A stretch of 64,000 bases of DNA from Pseudohalioglobus lutimaris. Its GTDB lineage: Bacteria > Pseudomonadota > Gammaproteobacteria > Pseudomonadales > Halieaceae. Every line of letters starts with the position of its first letter. The stretch's first letter is position 1. Below the pieces are notes generated by a model. That model was not told where the DNA came from. It searched no databases and saw only the letters and a program-made list of their open reading frames with translations. The position numbers and the translations under genes were made by a program. Positions 46,357 to 56,136 of the stretch are shown in pieces. The stretch is from NCBI RefSeq assembly GCF_002866825.1, contig NZ_PKUS01000025.1, positions 24,042 to 88,041 of the forward strand, written 5' to 3'.

Positions 46357-48501
46357 TTGGAACCAGCAGCCAAGCAGGACACTACCGTTCGCGGCATCAG
46401 TATCGAACTACAGAGCGCATCCCTGGACATCTGGGATAAGAAATATCGACTCAAAGACAGCCAGGGTATACCCGTCGATGGGGACATTGATGGTACCTAC
46501 TACCGGGTCGCCCGGGCTCTGGCCGAAGTAGAGGATGAAAGCAACCGCCAGGAGTGGGAACAGCGTTTCGTCTGGGCCCTGAAAAGGGGTGCTATCCCGG
46601 CCGGTCGTATTGTCTCCAATGCCGGTGCGCAGGAGCACAAGCCTTCCACGTCCACCATCAACTGTACCGTGTCCGGCATCATCACCGACTCCATGGACGG
46701 CATCCTCCAGCGTAACCTTGAAGCCGGCCTGACCCTCAAAGCGGGCTGCGGCATCGGCTATGAATTCTCCACCCTGCGCCCCCGCGGGGCCTTTGTGTCC
46801 GGTGCGGGCGCCTACACCTCCGGTCCGATGTCCTTCATGGATATCTTCGACAAGATGTGTTTCACCGTCTCCTCAGCCGGCGGCCGACGCGGCGCGCAGA
46901 TGGCGACGTTCGACGTACACCATCCGGATGTGTTCGACTTCGTGAAAGCCAAGCGTGAAGACGGTCGCCTGCGCCAGTTCAACCTGTCCCTGCTGATCAC
47001 CGAGGACTTCATCAAGGCCGTACGTGAGGATGCCGAGTGGGCGCTGTCCTTCCCGGTAACACCAAAAGAGTACGCCAACCGTGACCTGGACCCGGAGATG
47101 GAAATCATCTGGCGCCCGTTCCCGGTCACCGAGAATTACGTCAGCGACGACAAGGGCCGCGTGGCCTGTCGTGTGTACCAGCGCGTTCGCGCCACTAAAC
47201 TGTGGAACGCGATCATGAGCTCCACCTACGATTACGCCGAACCGGGTTTTATTCTCATTGACGAGGTTAATGAAAAGAACAACAACTGGTTCTGCGAAAA
47301 TGTGCGCGCAACCAACCCCTGTGGTGAGCAACCGCTGCCGCCCTACGGAAGCTGTCTGCTGGGCTCCGTCAACCTGACGCGCTTCGTCAGGGAGCCTTTC
47401 ACCGAGAATGCCTATTTTGACTGGGAAGAATACTGCGAGGTCGTCGCCGTGTTCACACGCATGCTGGACAACGTGGTGGAGATCAACGGCCTGCCGCTAC
47501 CTCAGCAGCGGGACGAAATCACCAGTAAGCGTAGGCACGGTATGGGCTTCCTCGGGCTGGGCTCCACCATGGCCATGCTGCGTATGAAGTATGGCGAAAA
47601 AGATTCACTGGCCTTCACTGATCGCGTGGCCAGAGAAATGGCTGTCTCTGGCTGGAAAGTCGGCCTGGAGCTGGCGCGTGAGAAAGGCCCTGCGCCCATA
47701 ATGAGCCAGGACTTTGAGGTCACCGGCGAAATGTTGCGTCGTCGTCCCGAGATGGCCGCTGACGGTATCAAGGTCGGCGACAAGGTCCCCGGGAGAATTT
47801 TGCTTGGGAAGTACAGCCATTACATGCAGACGCTGGCCCAGGAAGAACCGGAACTGGTGTCGTCGATTATCCAGGAGGGTGCGCGTTTCACTCACCATTC
47901 CTCTATCGCGCCTACCGGCACTATCTCCCTGTCGCTGGCCAATAACGCCAGTAATGGTATCGAGCCCAGCTTCGCACATCACTACAGCCGCAACGTGATT
48001 CGGGAGGGGAAGAAGTCCAAGGAGAAGGTCGATGTGTTCTCCTATGAACTGCTGGCCTACCGCGAACTGATTAACCCGCAGGCGATGCCGTTCTCCCAGG
48101 AGGAGGGCGAGGTGCTGCCGGATTACTTTATTGCCGCTGACACAGTGACACCCCGGCAGCACGTGGACGTGCAGGCGGCGGCCCAGAAGTGGGTGGACTC
48201 TTCTATCTCCAAGACGATCAACGTGCCTACCGACTTCGCCTACGACCAGTTCAAGGACACCTACCTGTATGCTGCGGAGCAGGGATTGAAGGGCTGTACT
48301 ACCTTCCGCTTCAACCCGGAGGCCTTCCAGGGCGTGCTGGTCAAGGAAGAGGACCTGGAGAACACGCTGTATGTGTTTACCCTCGAGGACGGTTCCACCA
48401 TGGAGCTGAAGGGTAACGAGGAAGTGGAGTACGACGGAGAAATGCACACGGCAGCCAATCTCTTCGACGCGCTGAAAGAAGGGTATTACGGTAAGTTTTA
48501 A
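46357..48501 (+). CDS. nrdJ: B12-dependent ribonucleotide reductase, large part (class II)
   Basis: Class II (adenosylcobalamin) ribonucleotide reductase catalytic polypeptide of 714 residues, making deoxyribonucleotides without oxygen or diiron. Seen: STINCTVSG and GLTLKAGCGIGYEFSTLRPRG in the first half, the active-site loop region ATNPCGEQPLPPYGSC, and HHSSIAPTGTISL near the C-terminal part. Start: the frame is open from a GTG at 46138, but that would lie upstream of the promoter; the TTG at 46357 with AAGGGG at 46345-46350 is chosen. The enzyme's C-terminal part is encoded by the next gene, as in Pseudomonas nrdJa/nrdJb. Confidence 0.9.
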   Translation: MEPAAKQDTTVRGISIELQSASLDIWDKKYRLKDSQGIPVDGDIDGTYYRVARALAEVEDESNRQEWEQRFVWALKRGAIPAGRIVSNAGAQEHKPSTSTINCTVSGIITDSMDGILQRNLEAGLTLKAGCGIGYEFSTLRPRGAFVSGAGAYTSGPMSFMDIFDKMCFTVSSAGGRRGAQMATFDVHHPDVFDFVKAKREDGRLRQFNLSLLITEDFIKAVREDAEWALSFPVTPKEYANRDLDPEMEIIWRPFPVTENYVSDDKGRVACRVYQRVRATKLWNAIMSSTYDYAEPGFILIDEVNEKNNNWFCENVRATNPCGEQPLPPYGSCLLGSVNLTRFVREPFTENAYFDWEEYCEVVAVFTRMLDNVVEINGLPLPQQRDEITSKRRHGMGFLGLGSTMAMLRMKYGEKDSLAFTDRVAREMAVSGWKVGLELAREKGPAPIMSQDFEVTGEMLRRRPEMAADGIKVGDKVPGRILLGKYSHYMQTLAQEEPELVSSIIQEGARFTHHSSIAPTGTISLSLANNASNGIEPSFAHHYSRNVIREGKKSKEKVDVFSYELLAYRELINPQAMPFSQEEGEVLPDYFIAADTVTPRQHVDVQAAAQKWVDSSISKTINVPTDFAYDQFKDTYLYAAEQGLKGCTTFRFNPEAFQGVLVKEEDLENTLYVFTLEDGSTMELKGNEEVEYDGEMHTAANLFDALKEGYYGKF

Positions 48502-48644
48502 ACTATTCCCCGGTGCCCCCGCCAGAGCGGGGTCCATACGGGGGTTGTGAGAAGTTCAAACGTAAACTGGATTTGGCAATGGCGGACCACCGCCTACGCG
48601 GAATTGACAATGGGAAAAGGTTCCCGTTTGAGGGTAAAGCAAAC

Positions 48645-49313
48645 ATGAGCAAGAAAATCGATAAGAAAATCGTCGGCTTCCAGGTGAAGACCGAGGAAGA
48701 GAAACAGCAGGAAATCGAAAGCAATATCGTGCAGATGCACGAGAAGGTGTCGCGACCCGAGCAGTTGGAGGGCGCCACCTACAAGATCAAGACGCCGCTT
48801 TCGGATCATGCCCTGTACCTGACTATCAATGACATTATTCTGAATCCGGGCACAGACCACGAATTGCGTCGTCCCTTCGAGATATTCATCAACTCGAAGA
48901 ATATGGACCACTTCCAATGGATCGTTGCCCTGACCCGCGTTATCTCTGCTGTATTCCGCAAAGGCGGTGACTGCACTTTCCTGGTGGAAGAGTTGAAAGC
49001 GGTATTTGACCCACAGGGCGGCTACTTCAAGTCCGGCGGCCGCTTTATGCCCTCGCTGGTCGCCGAGATTGGTTGGGCGATTGAGGATCACCTGCAGAAC
49101 ATTGGCCTGCTGGAGCAGCCCGGCCTGAGCGATCACCAGAAAAAGATTCTTGATGAAAAGAAGGCAGAGTACGCAGCGAAAACCGGCGACGATGGCGGCA
49201 GCAGCGAGTTCCCCGTCAGCTCAGAACTGTGTCGCAAGTGTAGCGTGAAGGCCGCGATCATGATGGACGGCTGCCTGACCTGCCTGAACTGTGGTGACTC
49301 CAAGTGCGGATGA
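48645..49313 (+). CDS. B12-dependent ribonucleotide reductase, C-terminal part (NrdJb)
   Basis: Protein of 222 residues resembling NrdJb/TSCPD-domain proteins: a beta-rich domain (ALYLTINDIILNPGTDHELRRPFEIFIN) and a Cys-rich C-terminus CLTCLNCGDSKCG. The terminal cysteines are equivalent to the redox tail that re-reduces the active site in single-chain NrdJ, perhaps with a zinc site. The ATG at 48645 follows GAGGG; longer frames to 48513 are unlikely. Encoded 143 nt after nrdJa and ended by a strong terminator. Confidence 0.85.
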   Translation: MSKKIDKKIVGFQVKTEEEKQQEIESNIVQMHEKVSRPEQLEGATYKIKTPLSDHALYLTINDIILNPGTDHELRRPFEIFINSKNMDHFQWIVALTRVISAVFRKGGDCTFLVEELKAVFDPQGGYFKSGGRFMPSLVAEIGWAIEDHLQNIGLLEQPGLSDHQKKILDEKKAEYAAKTGDDGGSSEFPVSSELCRKCSVKAAIMMDGCLTCLNCGDSKCG

Positions 49314-49371
49314 AGTCGGCGGGAAAGTAAAGCCGGTGGAGCGGTGACCCCTTCGCCCTGTAGTTTTATCC

Positions 49372-49410
49372 AGCCCTCGAATGCCCAGCATCCGGGGGCT
49401 TTTTTGTTTT
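49372..49410 (+). terminator. rho-independent terminator of nrdJab
   Basis: Eight-pair stem AGCCCTCG (49372-49379) / CGGGGGCT (49393-49400) with one G-T pair, a 13-nt loop, then TTTTTGTTTT. It lies 58 nt after the nrdJb stop. Confidence 0.85.
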
Positions 49411-49585
49411 TGCTGAGTAAACGGCAAAAGGCTGCGAGCCGGCGACAGTAGCAGCCTCTTTATTTGACAATACAGGCACCGTGTCTCGCCACCTTTGAGA
49501 CGTCGCGAGCAGGGCACGCTCTCTTGTTCCAGAATCCCGCGGGATTTCAGCGCGTCGTTATTTCGTTCCTTTCCTGAAGCCCGCC

Positions 49586-51169
49586 TTACAACTGCGACTC
49601 CGGTACAAACACCGACAGCACCTGCGTGCTGAAGCGCTTCCACCAGCTTGTATCCGGCTCGCGATCCAGACGAATCTCCTGTCCGTCATTTTCCCCCACC
49701 CACTCCAGGTCGCCATCATCGTTGATGACGACCCGGTAGGCGACTTCTCGCATCAGTTGGTCGAAGTTATCTGACAGTGTGGCGGCCTGCACTGGGGCGG
49801 CAAAGTAGGCCCCAAGCTCGGTATTGAGTTTTGCTGAGCGTCCGTCGAGGTTAAAGGACCCGACGAATAGAAAGGTTTCGTCCACGGTGAAAAACTTGGC
49901 GTGCAGGCTGGTTTTCTCCACGTCTATACGCTCGCGCTTCAGCTTTCTTCTGGCTTTGTTGGAAGTGGCTCGATACTCATAAAGCTCAACGCCCCCTCTC
50001 ACCAGGTCCTCGCGATAGCGCATGTACCCGGCGTGAACCATGGAGACATCGTTTGCCTGCAGGGAGTTGGTGAGTATGCGCACGCGTACGCCTTTTGCCT
50101 CCAGTTCGTTAAGGAATTGGGTGAATTTCTCTCCGGGCACGAAGTAGGGGGACACGATTAGCAAGTCTTCTTTGGTCTGTTCCATGGCCTTGAGCAGTTT
50201 CAGGGCCAGGTGCGTGTCCAGCGTCATTTCGTTCATTTCAATGGCGCTCGGATCGTCAAAGCCCAGAACCCAGTCTGACCAGACGTAGTCGACTTCCGAG
50301 ATGCGCTCCACCTTCGCCAGTTCTACATCACGCAGGATCCGTGCGTAGCGAGTCTTTCTCGCCTGCTCCAGGTAATCTGCCGACGACTTGCGGAAGGCCC
50401 TGTAGTCGTCGTCACTGACCGGCGCTTTCCACTTGAATGAGGCCAGTGGGTAGACATACTTACTGTTCCAGTAGAGGTCGAACTGGTTGGAGACGTCTCG
50501 GGCGACGGGGCCAACACCCAGCGCATCCATATCACCGAAGGAGACGGCTTCGGTCGCATCAAAGTACTCGTCGCCTATGTTACGGCCGCCAAAGATAGTC
50601 GCGGAGTTGTCCGCCGTGAAGGTCTTGTTGTGCATACGGCGGTTCACCCGCCATGTGTCCAGAAGGAAATCGCCCGCGCGCAGGTTGCGATTGGCAAAGG
50701 GGTTGAAGAGTCTGATTTCAATGTTCGGGTGATGATCGATGTTGCGCAGGAAGTCGTCTTTGCCCGCTGTGTCCATGTCGTCCAGCAGCAGGCGTACGCG
50801 CACACCGCGATCTGCCGCCAGCAGCAGTGATTCGTATATTACCCTGCCGGTGAGATCCAGGTGCCAGATGTAGTATTGGATATCAATACTCTCCTGTGCC
50901 GCCATTGCGAGTTGCGCTCGCGCCGTAAACGCCATTTCCCCCTGTGCTATGGGGCGAAAGCCGGACTTGCCCTCATGCTGCGCGAGCAGCGGTGCCAGAT
51001 TGGCGGCCAGCGTTGATTTCTCGCCAGGTACCAGCGCATAGCTGGGTTCCCTGGTGGCATCCTTGGGGAGCGTGCCGCAGGCTGTGACAAACAGTAACAG
51101 GGAAACTATCAATAGCCGCTGTATTTTATGGTGTGCCCGGGACCTGCTGGCAAAGGAAAGTGTTTGCAT
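49586..51169 (-). CDS. phospholipase D-family lipoprotein (cardiolipin synthase-like)
   Basis: Protein of 527 residues: lipoprotein leader with lipobox LFVTACG, then two PLD domains with HKD motifs HNKTFTADNSATIFGGRN and HAKFFTVDETFLFVGSFN. Layout and motifs ESIDIQYYIWHLDLTGRVI and YFVPGEKF match the periplasmic/outer-membrane-directed cardiolipin synthase C-like group. It would transfer phosphatidyl groups or hydrolyse phospholipids. ATG start. Single gene, divergent from the NTF2-like gene. Confidence 0.87.
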   Translation of the reverse strand: MQTLSFASRSRAHHKIQRLLIVSLLLFVTACGTLPKDATREPSYALVPGEKSTLAANLAPLLAQHEGKSGFRPIAQGEMAFTARAQLAMAAQESIDIQYYIWHLDLTGRVIYESLLLAADRGVRVRLLLDDMDTAGKDDFLRNIDHHPNIEIRLFNPFANRNLRAGDFLLDTWRVNRRMHNKTFTADNSATIFGGRNIGDEYFDATEAVSFGDMDALGVGPVARDVSNQFDLYWNSKYVYPLASFKWKAPVSDDDYRAFRKSSADYLEQARKTRYARILRDVELAKVERISEVDYVWSDWVLGFDDPSAIEMNEMTLDTHLALKLLKAMEQTKEDLLIVSPYFVPGEKFTQFLNELEAKGVRVRILTNSLQANDVSMVHAGYMRYREDLVRGGVELYEYRATSNKARRKLKRERIDVEKTSLHAKFFTVDETFLFVGSFNLDGRSAKLNTELGAYFAAPVQAATLSDNFDQLMREVAYRVVINDDGDLEWVGENDGQEIRLDREPDTSWWKRFSTQVLSVFVPESQL

Positions 51170-51288
51170 TCTGTAAGGTTTCAGCTGTTTGGATTTTCAG
51201 CAAGTATAGCTGTAATCCCGCTACACGTGGTGACTTGCAATCAAGCCGGTTATTGTCCATGTTCAGTACTCTTTCTGGAGGCCAGGTG

Positions 51289-51798
51289 ATGACCGTTGAG
51301 CAGCGACTTGAAGTAATCGAAGGTGAGCTAATGCGTTTGCGCGCGCGCGAGGAAATCTGCCAGCTCAAAGCGCGCTACCTTAACGCCTGTGACCGCCAGG
51401 ACCCGGAGGCGGTGAGGGCGTGTTTCGCCGAGGGAGAGGTGAAGATCGATATGTCCTATTTTGGTCAGTGCGCCAACCGCGATGAGTTTGTTGATGGCAT
51501 ATTTGTACCGCGCGGCTGTCACGATCACGTGCTGGATATGCACCATTGCGCCAACCCCGAGATTGAGATTCTGGACGCGGATCACGCCCGTGGTGTCTGG
51601 TCGCTTAACTACCGTAATATCAATACGCAGGACCAGACCCTGACCTTGCTCTCTGCGCTCTATTACGATGAATACCGACGTATTGACGGGGATTGGAAGA
51701 TTAGTGGATCCCGCACCGAATACCGTACCGTGATGCACTGCATCTATAAGTCCGGTTCGTTGCAGGTTTCGACCGCAGCGCGCTCATTAGCGGGATAG
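51289..51798 (+). CDS. NTF2-like (SnoaL) protein
   Basis: Protein of 169 residues: a short coiled N-terminal helix (VEQRLEVIEGELMRLRAREEI) then a SnoaL-type fold (ARYLNACDRQDPEAVRACFAEGEVKIDM, LDMHHCANPEIEILDADHARGVWSLNY, YYDEYRRIDGDWKISGSRTEYR). This resembles bile-acid/steroid dehydratase-like SnoaL members. The ATG at 51289 with CTGGAGG upstream is favoured over upstream starts at 51133 and 51259. The following RND adaptor begins 71 nt later. Confidence 0.8.
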   Translation: MTVEQRLEVIEGELMRLRAREEICQLKARYLNACDRQDPEAVRACFAEGEVKIDMSYFGQCANRDEFVDGIFVPRGCHDHVLDMHHCANPEIEILDADHARGVWSLNYRNINTQDQTLTLLSALYYDEYRRIDGDWKISGSRTEYRTVMHCIYKSGSLQVSTAARSLAG

Positions 51799-51869
51799 CG
51801 TTGGCGGTATCTCTTTGGGGAGATATTTGGTGCTATTATCGGGCAGTCGTTCTCGTTGAGTCAGTGTTC

Positions 51870-53012
51870 ATGCCCAGCTTTTCAGTCAGAGCCGCTTCGG
51901 CCTTCTTGTTGATCTTTCCCCTGCTGCTCGCCGGGTGCGGCCAGGAAACACCCCAGGCGCCGCCGCCCGCGTCCCGTCCGGTGAAGTTGTTCACGGTGGG
52001 TGGCGGCTCCAGTGATGCTATTCGCACGTTCCCCGGTCGGGTGGATGCAACCCAGCGCGCTGAGCTGGGGTTTCGCGTTGGCGGGCAGTTGCAGGAGGTG
52101 TTGGTTAAAGAAGGCGACCTGGTTGAAAAGGGCCAGGTTCTGGCGCGACTTGACCCCACCGACTACGAGATAGTGTTGGAGGACAGAAGGGCAAACTATG
52201 ACAATGCCAGGCGCAATTTTGAGCGCGGCAAGGAATTGATCGTCGACGGCAATATCTCGCGTATTGACTTCGACCGCATGGAGGCTGACTTTCGCACCGC
52301 CTCGGCTGCCCTGAGCGCGGCGGAACAGGACGTCGAATATACGGTGCTCTCTGCGCCCTTCACGGGTCGTATCGCTGCCCGCAGCGTGGAAAACTTTGAA
52401 GAGGTCCTGGCCCGGCAAACGGTTATCTGGCTGCAGAATATCGATGAGCTGGACGTGATTATCAACCTCCCGGAATCGGTAGTGCGCAGTGTGCGCAGCG
52501 AGGCCGGCCCTCACACCGATCTGCGCCGCAGCGCGACGGCGGGCGGTATTCGCGCCCATGCCCAGTTCGACGGTCGCGGCGGTCGCGACTACCCCCTGCG
52601 TCCCAAGGAAATAGCCACCAAGGCCGATGACCAGACACAGACCTTTCGCGTAACGTTTACGATGGACGCCCCGAAGGAATTCAACGTGCTGCCGGGAATG
52701 ACGGCGACCGTGGTGCTGGACCTGAGCGGGGTTGTCGACCGCGACGCCGTCAAGTGGGTGCCCGCCAGGGCAGTGCAGGGCGACAGCGGCCTGGAACCAC
52801 GGGTCTGGGTGCTCGATGCTGAAACGATGACCGTGTCGGCGCGGCCGGTGGAGATCGGGCGCATGTCCGGACGCTCTATCGAGATAGTGTCCGGCCTGGA
52901 GGGCGGCGAAGAGGTGGTGGCAGTGGGCGCCCCGTATCTTGCCGAGGGTATGAAGGTGACGCGATTGTCGTTGAGCGAACAGGCTGTCCCGCGCGCTGAT
53001 GATCCGCTTTAA
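51870..53012 (+). CDS. RND efflux periplasmic adaptor (lipoprotein)
   Basis: Membrane-fusion protein of 380 residues. Lipobox LLLAGCG at about residues 15-21, then barrel-sandwich hybrid (GFRVGGQLQEVLVKEGDLVEKGQVLARLDPTDYEI), a coiled-coil hairpin (about 95-145) and beta-barrel domain with FNVLPGMTATVVLDL. It links the inner-membrane pump to an outer-membrane channel. The ATG at 51870 is the one giving a lipoprotein leader. The permease gene follows after 27 nt; no TolC-like gene is in the window. Confidence 0.92.
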   Translation: MPSFSVRAASAFLLIFPLLLAGCGQETPQAPPPASRPVKLFTVGGGSSDAIRTFPGRVDATQRAELGFRVGGQLQEVLVKEGDLVEKGQVLARLDPTDYEIVLEDRRANYDNARRNFERGKELIVDGNISRIDFDRMEADFRTASAALSAAEQDVEYTVLSAPFTGRIAARSVENFEEVLARQTVIWLQNIDELDVIINLPESVVRSVRSEAGPHTDLRRSATAGGIRAHAQFDGRGGRDYPLRPKEIATKADDQTQTFRVTFTMDAPKEFNVLPGMTATVVLDLSGVVDRDAVKWVPARAVQGDSGLEPRVWVLDAETMTVSARPVEIGRMSGRSIEIVSGLEGGEEVVAVGAPYLAEGMKVTRLSLSEQAVPRADDPL

Positions 53013-53039
53013 GCGCATGTCGAGACAGGAATATCGCCT

Positions 53040-56000
53040 ATGAATATCGGTGAATACTCAGTCCGCACGCCTGTCGTGGCATGGCTACTGATAATAATGA
53101 TGGTCGGCGGTGGCATCTGGGCGTTCCAGGGCATGGGCAAGCTCGAAGACCCGCCGTTTACGCTCAAAATGGCCAAGATACTCACGCCCTATCCCGGAGC
53201 CAGCGCGCGAGAGGTGCAGGAGGAGCTCACTTATCACCTGGAAGATGCCATCCAGCGGATGCCGCAGATCAAGCGTATCAAGATGTCGGTATCGCGGCCC
53301 GGCCTGTCCGACATCCTTATCGAATTCAGGGACGAGTACCAGGCCGAGGACCTGCCCAACATTTTTGACGAGTTGCGACGCAAGATTGCCGATGCCAGGT
53401 CGTCCTTGCCGCCAGGCGCCAGCGAGCCGATAGTGCTCGACGACTTCGGTGATGTGTATGGGGTCTACCTGGTCCTGAACGGGGAAGGTTATACCTGGCG
53501 AGACCTGTACGACACTGCTGATGTGATCAAGAAACAACTGGTGCTGGTGGACGGCGTGCGCAAGGTGGAGATCGACGGCGAGCAACGCGAGGTCGTCTAC
53601 CTGGATATTTCGCGCAGCCGGCTCGCTGAACTGGGTATATCCCTGGAGCAGATCGCAGACGTGTTGGGCTCCCAGAATGTGGTGGTCAATGCCGGGAATG
53701 TGCAGGTGGGCGATGACTATTTGCGCTTCAGCCCTACCGGCGCCTTCAAGTCAGCGCAGGAAATGGGTGATGTGCTGATCAGCTCCAGTGAGCGCCGGTT
53801 AATCCGGCTGTCGGATATCGCCAGCATCACACGGTCGTATGAGACCGTGCCCAATAAAATGTACTTTGTTAACGGTAAGCCTGGCCTGAGTGTCGGCGTT
53901 TCCATGACCAACGGCGAGAACGTGGTCGCCGTGGGTAAGCGCATCGATCGCAAGCTGCAGGCCCTGCTACCGGAAATTCCGGTGGGGATAGAACTGTCCA
54001 AAGTCTATGACCAGCCCCGGGAGGTCCGCCGTTCCGTGGGGGGGTTCCTGGTGAGTGTGGGGCAGGCGGTTGCTATCGTCATTGCCGTGTTGCTGGTGTT
54101 CATGGGGTTGCGTACCGGCATTGTTATCGGCGCTGTTTTGCTGATCACCGTGGCGGGCACGCTGCTGATTATGCATATATACAATATCGAGCTGCAGCGC
54201 ATCTCCCTGGGAGCACTGGTGATCGCGCTGGGCATGCTCGTTGACAACGCCATCGTCGTTGCCGAAGGGATGCTGGTGCGCATGAATGCCGGCAAGAGCC
54301 CGGAGCAGGCAGCGCGCGAAGCAGTGGGCAAAACCATGTGGGCGCTGCTGGGCGGTACCGTGATTGGCATACTCGCGTTTTCCGCCATCGGTCTGTCGCC
54401 GGACAATACCGGTGAGTTTGCCAGTTCTTTGTTTTACGTCATCCTGATTTCCCTCTCGCTCAGTTGGCTGACGGCAATTACCGCTACACCGCTATTATGC
54501 GCACTGTTGTTGAAACCGGACCCGGATACCGCAGACAAGGACCCCTATAGCGGCCGCGTGTTTCGTGTTTACCGCAAGCTGGTCGCGACGGCTGTGGACC
54601 ATCGGCGAACGACGCTGGCCGCTGTGGTGCTGCTGTTTGTCGCCGCCGTTATTGGATTTGGCAATGTGAAGAGCGGGTTCTTTCCCGACTCCAGTACGCC
54701 TATGCTGTTTGTTGACATCTGGGAGCCTGAAGGCGCCGACATTCGCACCACCCGGGACCATACCCTGCGAGTAAGTGAGTTTATTCGTCAGCAACCCGGT
54801 GTCGTGCAGACCGCTTCAGTTGTCGGCGGGCCGCACCAGCGCTTTACCCTTGTCTATGATGCCAAAGAACCGACGCCGGTCTACGGGCAGATTATTGTGC
54901 GTACGGAAACGCGTGAGCAGCTTGATGCCGTGACGCAGGCGACGCGGGACTACTTACAGCAGCAGATGCCGTCGATTGACCCCATCCTCAAGCCCATGCG
55001 CATAGGGCCGGGGCGAGACGCCAAGATTGAGGCGCGTTTCTCCGGGCCGGATGAAGAGGTGCTGAGGCGGCTTTCCGTAGAGGCACAGCGCATCATGCGC
55101 GAGGACGGTTATGCGGTCGATGTTCGCGACGACTGGCGCTCCCCGGTAAAGGTAGCTGTGCCGGTTTTCAATGAGCAGGTAGGCCGGCAGTTGGGCGTGG
55201 ATCGCGAGACACTGGGGGATGCATTGCGCTACGCCTTTGAAGGCGCGCGCGTGGGCGTATACCGCGATGGCACCCGGTTGCTGCCGATTGAATTGCGCGC
55301 GCCTGAGGAAGAGCGCGGAGACATCGACAATGTTCGTGACATCCAGGTCTGGAGCCCGGTGCTGGGCCGTTCAGTGCCCGCATCGCAGGTGGTTTCCGCG
55401 TACGAAACACGTATGGAGAACGCAGCGATCCGCGGGCGCGATCGTATTCAGACCATTATCGCTTCCTGTAACCCGGTAGACGGCATAGCCACTCCATTGC
55501 TGCTGCGCCTGCAGGCGCAGATCGAGGCGATCGAGCTGCCTGCGGGCTACCACCTGGAGTGGGGCGGAGAGTTTGAGGACAGCCGCAATGCGCAGACCGG
55601 GCTGGTGAAGTCACTGCCTGTGGGCCTTCTATTGATGATCATCACCAGCATCTTTTTGTTTGGGAGGTTGCGGCAACCGGCGATCATCTGGTCGACTGTA
55701 CCGCTGGCTATTGTAGGTATTACCGCTGGCCTGTTGCTCACCGGCGGGGCTTTTGACTTCATGTCGCTACTGGGGGCGCTGTCACTGGTGGGTTTGCTGA
55801 TCAAGAACGCCATTGTGCTGATCGACGAGATTGACCAGCAGATAGGCGAGGACAAGGAACCCTACCAGGCCATTCTCGACTCCTCGGTAAGCCGCATGCG
55901 CCCGGTGATGCTGGCGGCAGCCACCACCATTCTCGGTTTGATACCCTTGTTGGCGGATGTGTTTTTCGTGAATATGTCGGTGACGATTATGGCGGGTCTG

Positions 56001-56093
56001 GGCTTTGCCTCGCTGCTGACACTGACGGTGGTACCCACGCTATACGCTGTTTTCTTCGGCATTCACCGGCCCGAAGAAAGCAGCGGCGACTAG
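53040..56093 (+). CDS. RND-family efflux permease
   Basis: Proton-driven pump subunit of 1017 residues with the 12-TM, two-large-loop RND plan. Family features: SVRTPVVAWLLIIMMVGGG at the N-terminus, ALGMLVDNAIVVAEGM with the essential Asp of TM4, and LVGLLIKNAIVLIDEIDQQ in TM10-11. HAE1-like, hydrophobic compound efflux probable, specificity unknown. ATG start with AGGAATATCGCC upstream. Confidence 0.93.
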   Translation: MNIGEYSVRTPVVAWLLIIMMVGGGIWAFQGMGKLEDPPFTLKMAKILTPYPGASAREVQEELTYHLEDAIQRMPQIKRIKMSVSRPGLSDILIEFRDEYQAEDLPNIFDELRRKIADARSSLPPGASEPIVLDDFGDVYGVYLVLNGEGYTWRDLYDTADVIKKQLVLVDGVRKVEIDGEQREVVYLDISRSRLAELGISLEQIADVLGSQNVVVNAGNVQVGDDYLRFSPTGAFKSAQEMGDVLISSSERRLIRLSDIASITRSYETVPNKMYFVNGKPGLSVGVSMTNGENVVAVGKRIDRKLQALLPEIPVGIELSKVYDQPREVRRSVGGFLVSVGQAVAIVIAVLLVFMGLRTGIVIGAVLLITVAGTLLIMHIYNIELQRISLGALVIALGMLVDNAIVVAEGMLVRMNAGKSPEQAAREAVGKTMWALLGGTVIGILAFSAIGLSPDNTGEFASSLFYVILISLSLSWLTAITATPLLCALLLKPDPDTADKDPYSGRVFRVYRKLVATAVDHRRTTLAAVVLLFVAAVIGFGNVKSGFFPDSSTPMLFVDIWEPEGADIRTTRDHTLRVSEFIRQQPGVVQTASVVGGPHQRFTLVYDAKEPTPVYGQIIVRTETREQLDAVTQATRDYLQQQMPSIDPILKPMRIGPGRDAKIEARFSGPDEEVLRRLSVEAQRIMREDGYAVDVRDDWRSPVKVAVPVFNEQVGRQLGVDRETLGDALRYAFEGARVGVYRDGTRLLPIELRAPEEERGDIDNVRDIQVWSPVLGRSVPASQVVSAYETRMENAAIRGRDRIQTIIASCNPVDGIATPLLLRLQAQIEAIELPAGYHLEWGGEFEDSRNAQTGLVKSLPVGLLLMIITSIFLFGRLRQPAIIWSTVPLAIVGITAGLLLTGGAFDFMSLLGALSLVGLLIKNAIVLIDEIDQQIGEDKEPYQAILDSSVSRMRPVMLAAATTILGLIPLLADVFFVNMSVTIMAGLGFASLLTLTVVPTLYAVFFGIHRPEESSGD

Positions 56094-56136
56094 CCCGCCC
56101 ACCACCCGCACCAGAAGGGATATACGGGAGGCCTGC

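Noticed and set aside
51882..53018. Minus-strand frame of 378 residues opposite the RND adaptor
   Set aside because: Shadow of an adaptor with all expected domains; His/Arg-rich translation.
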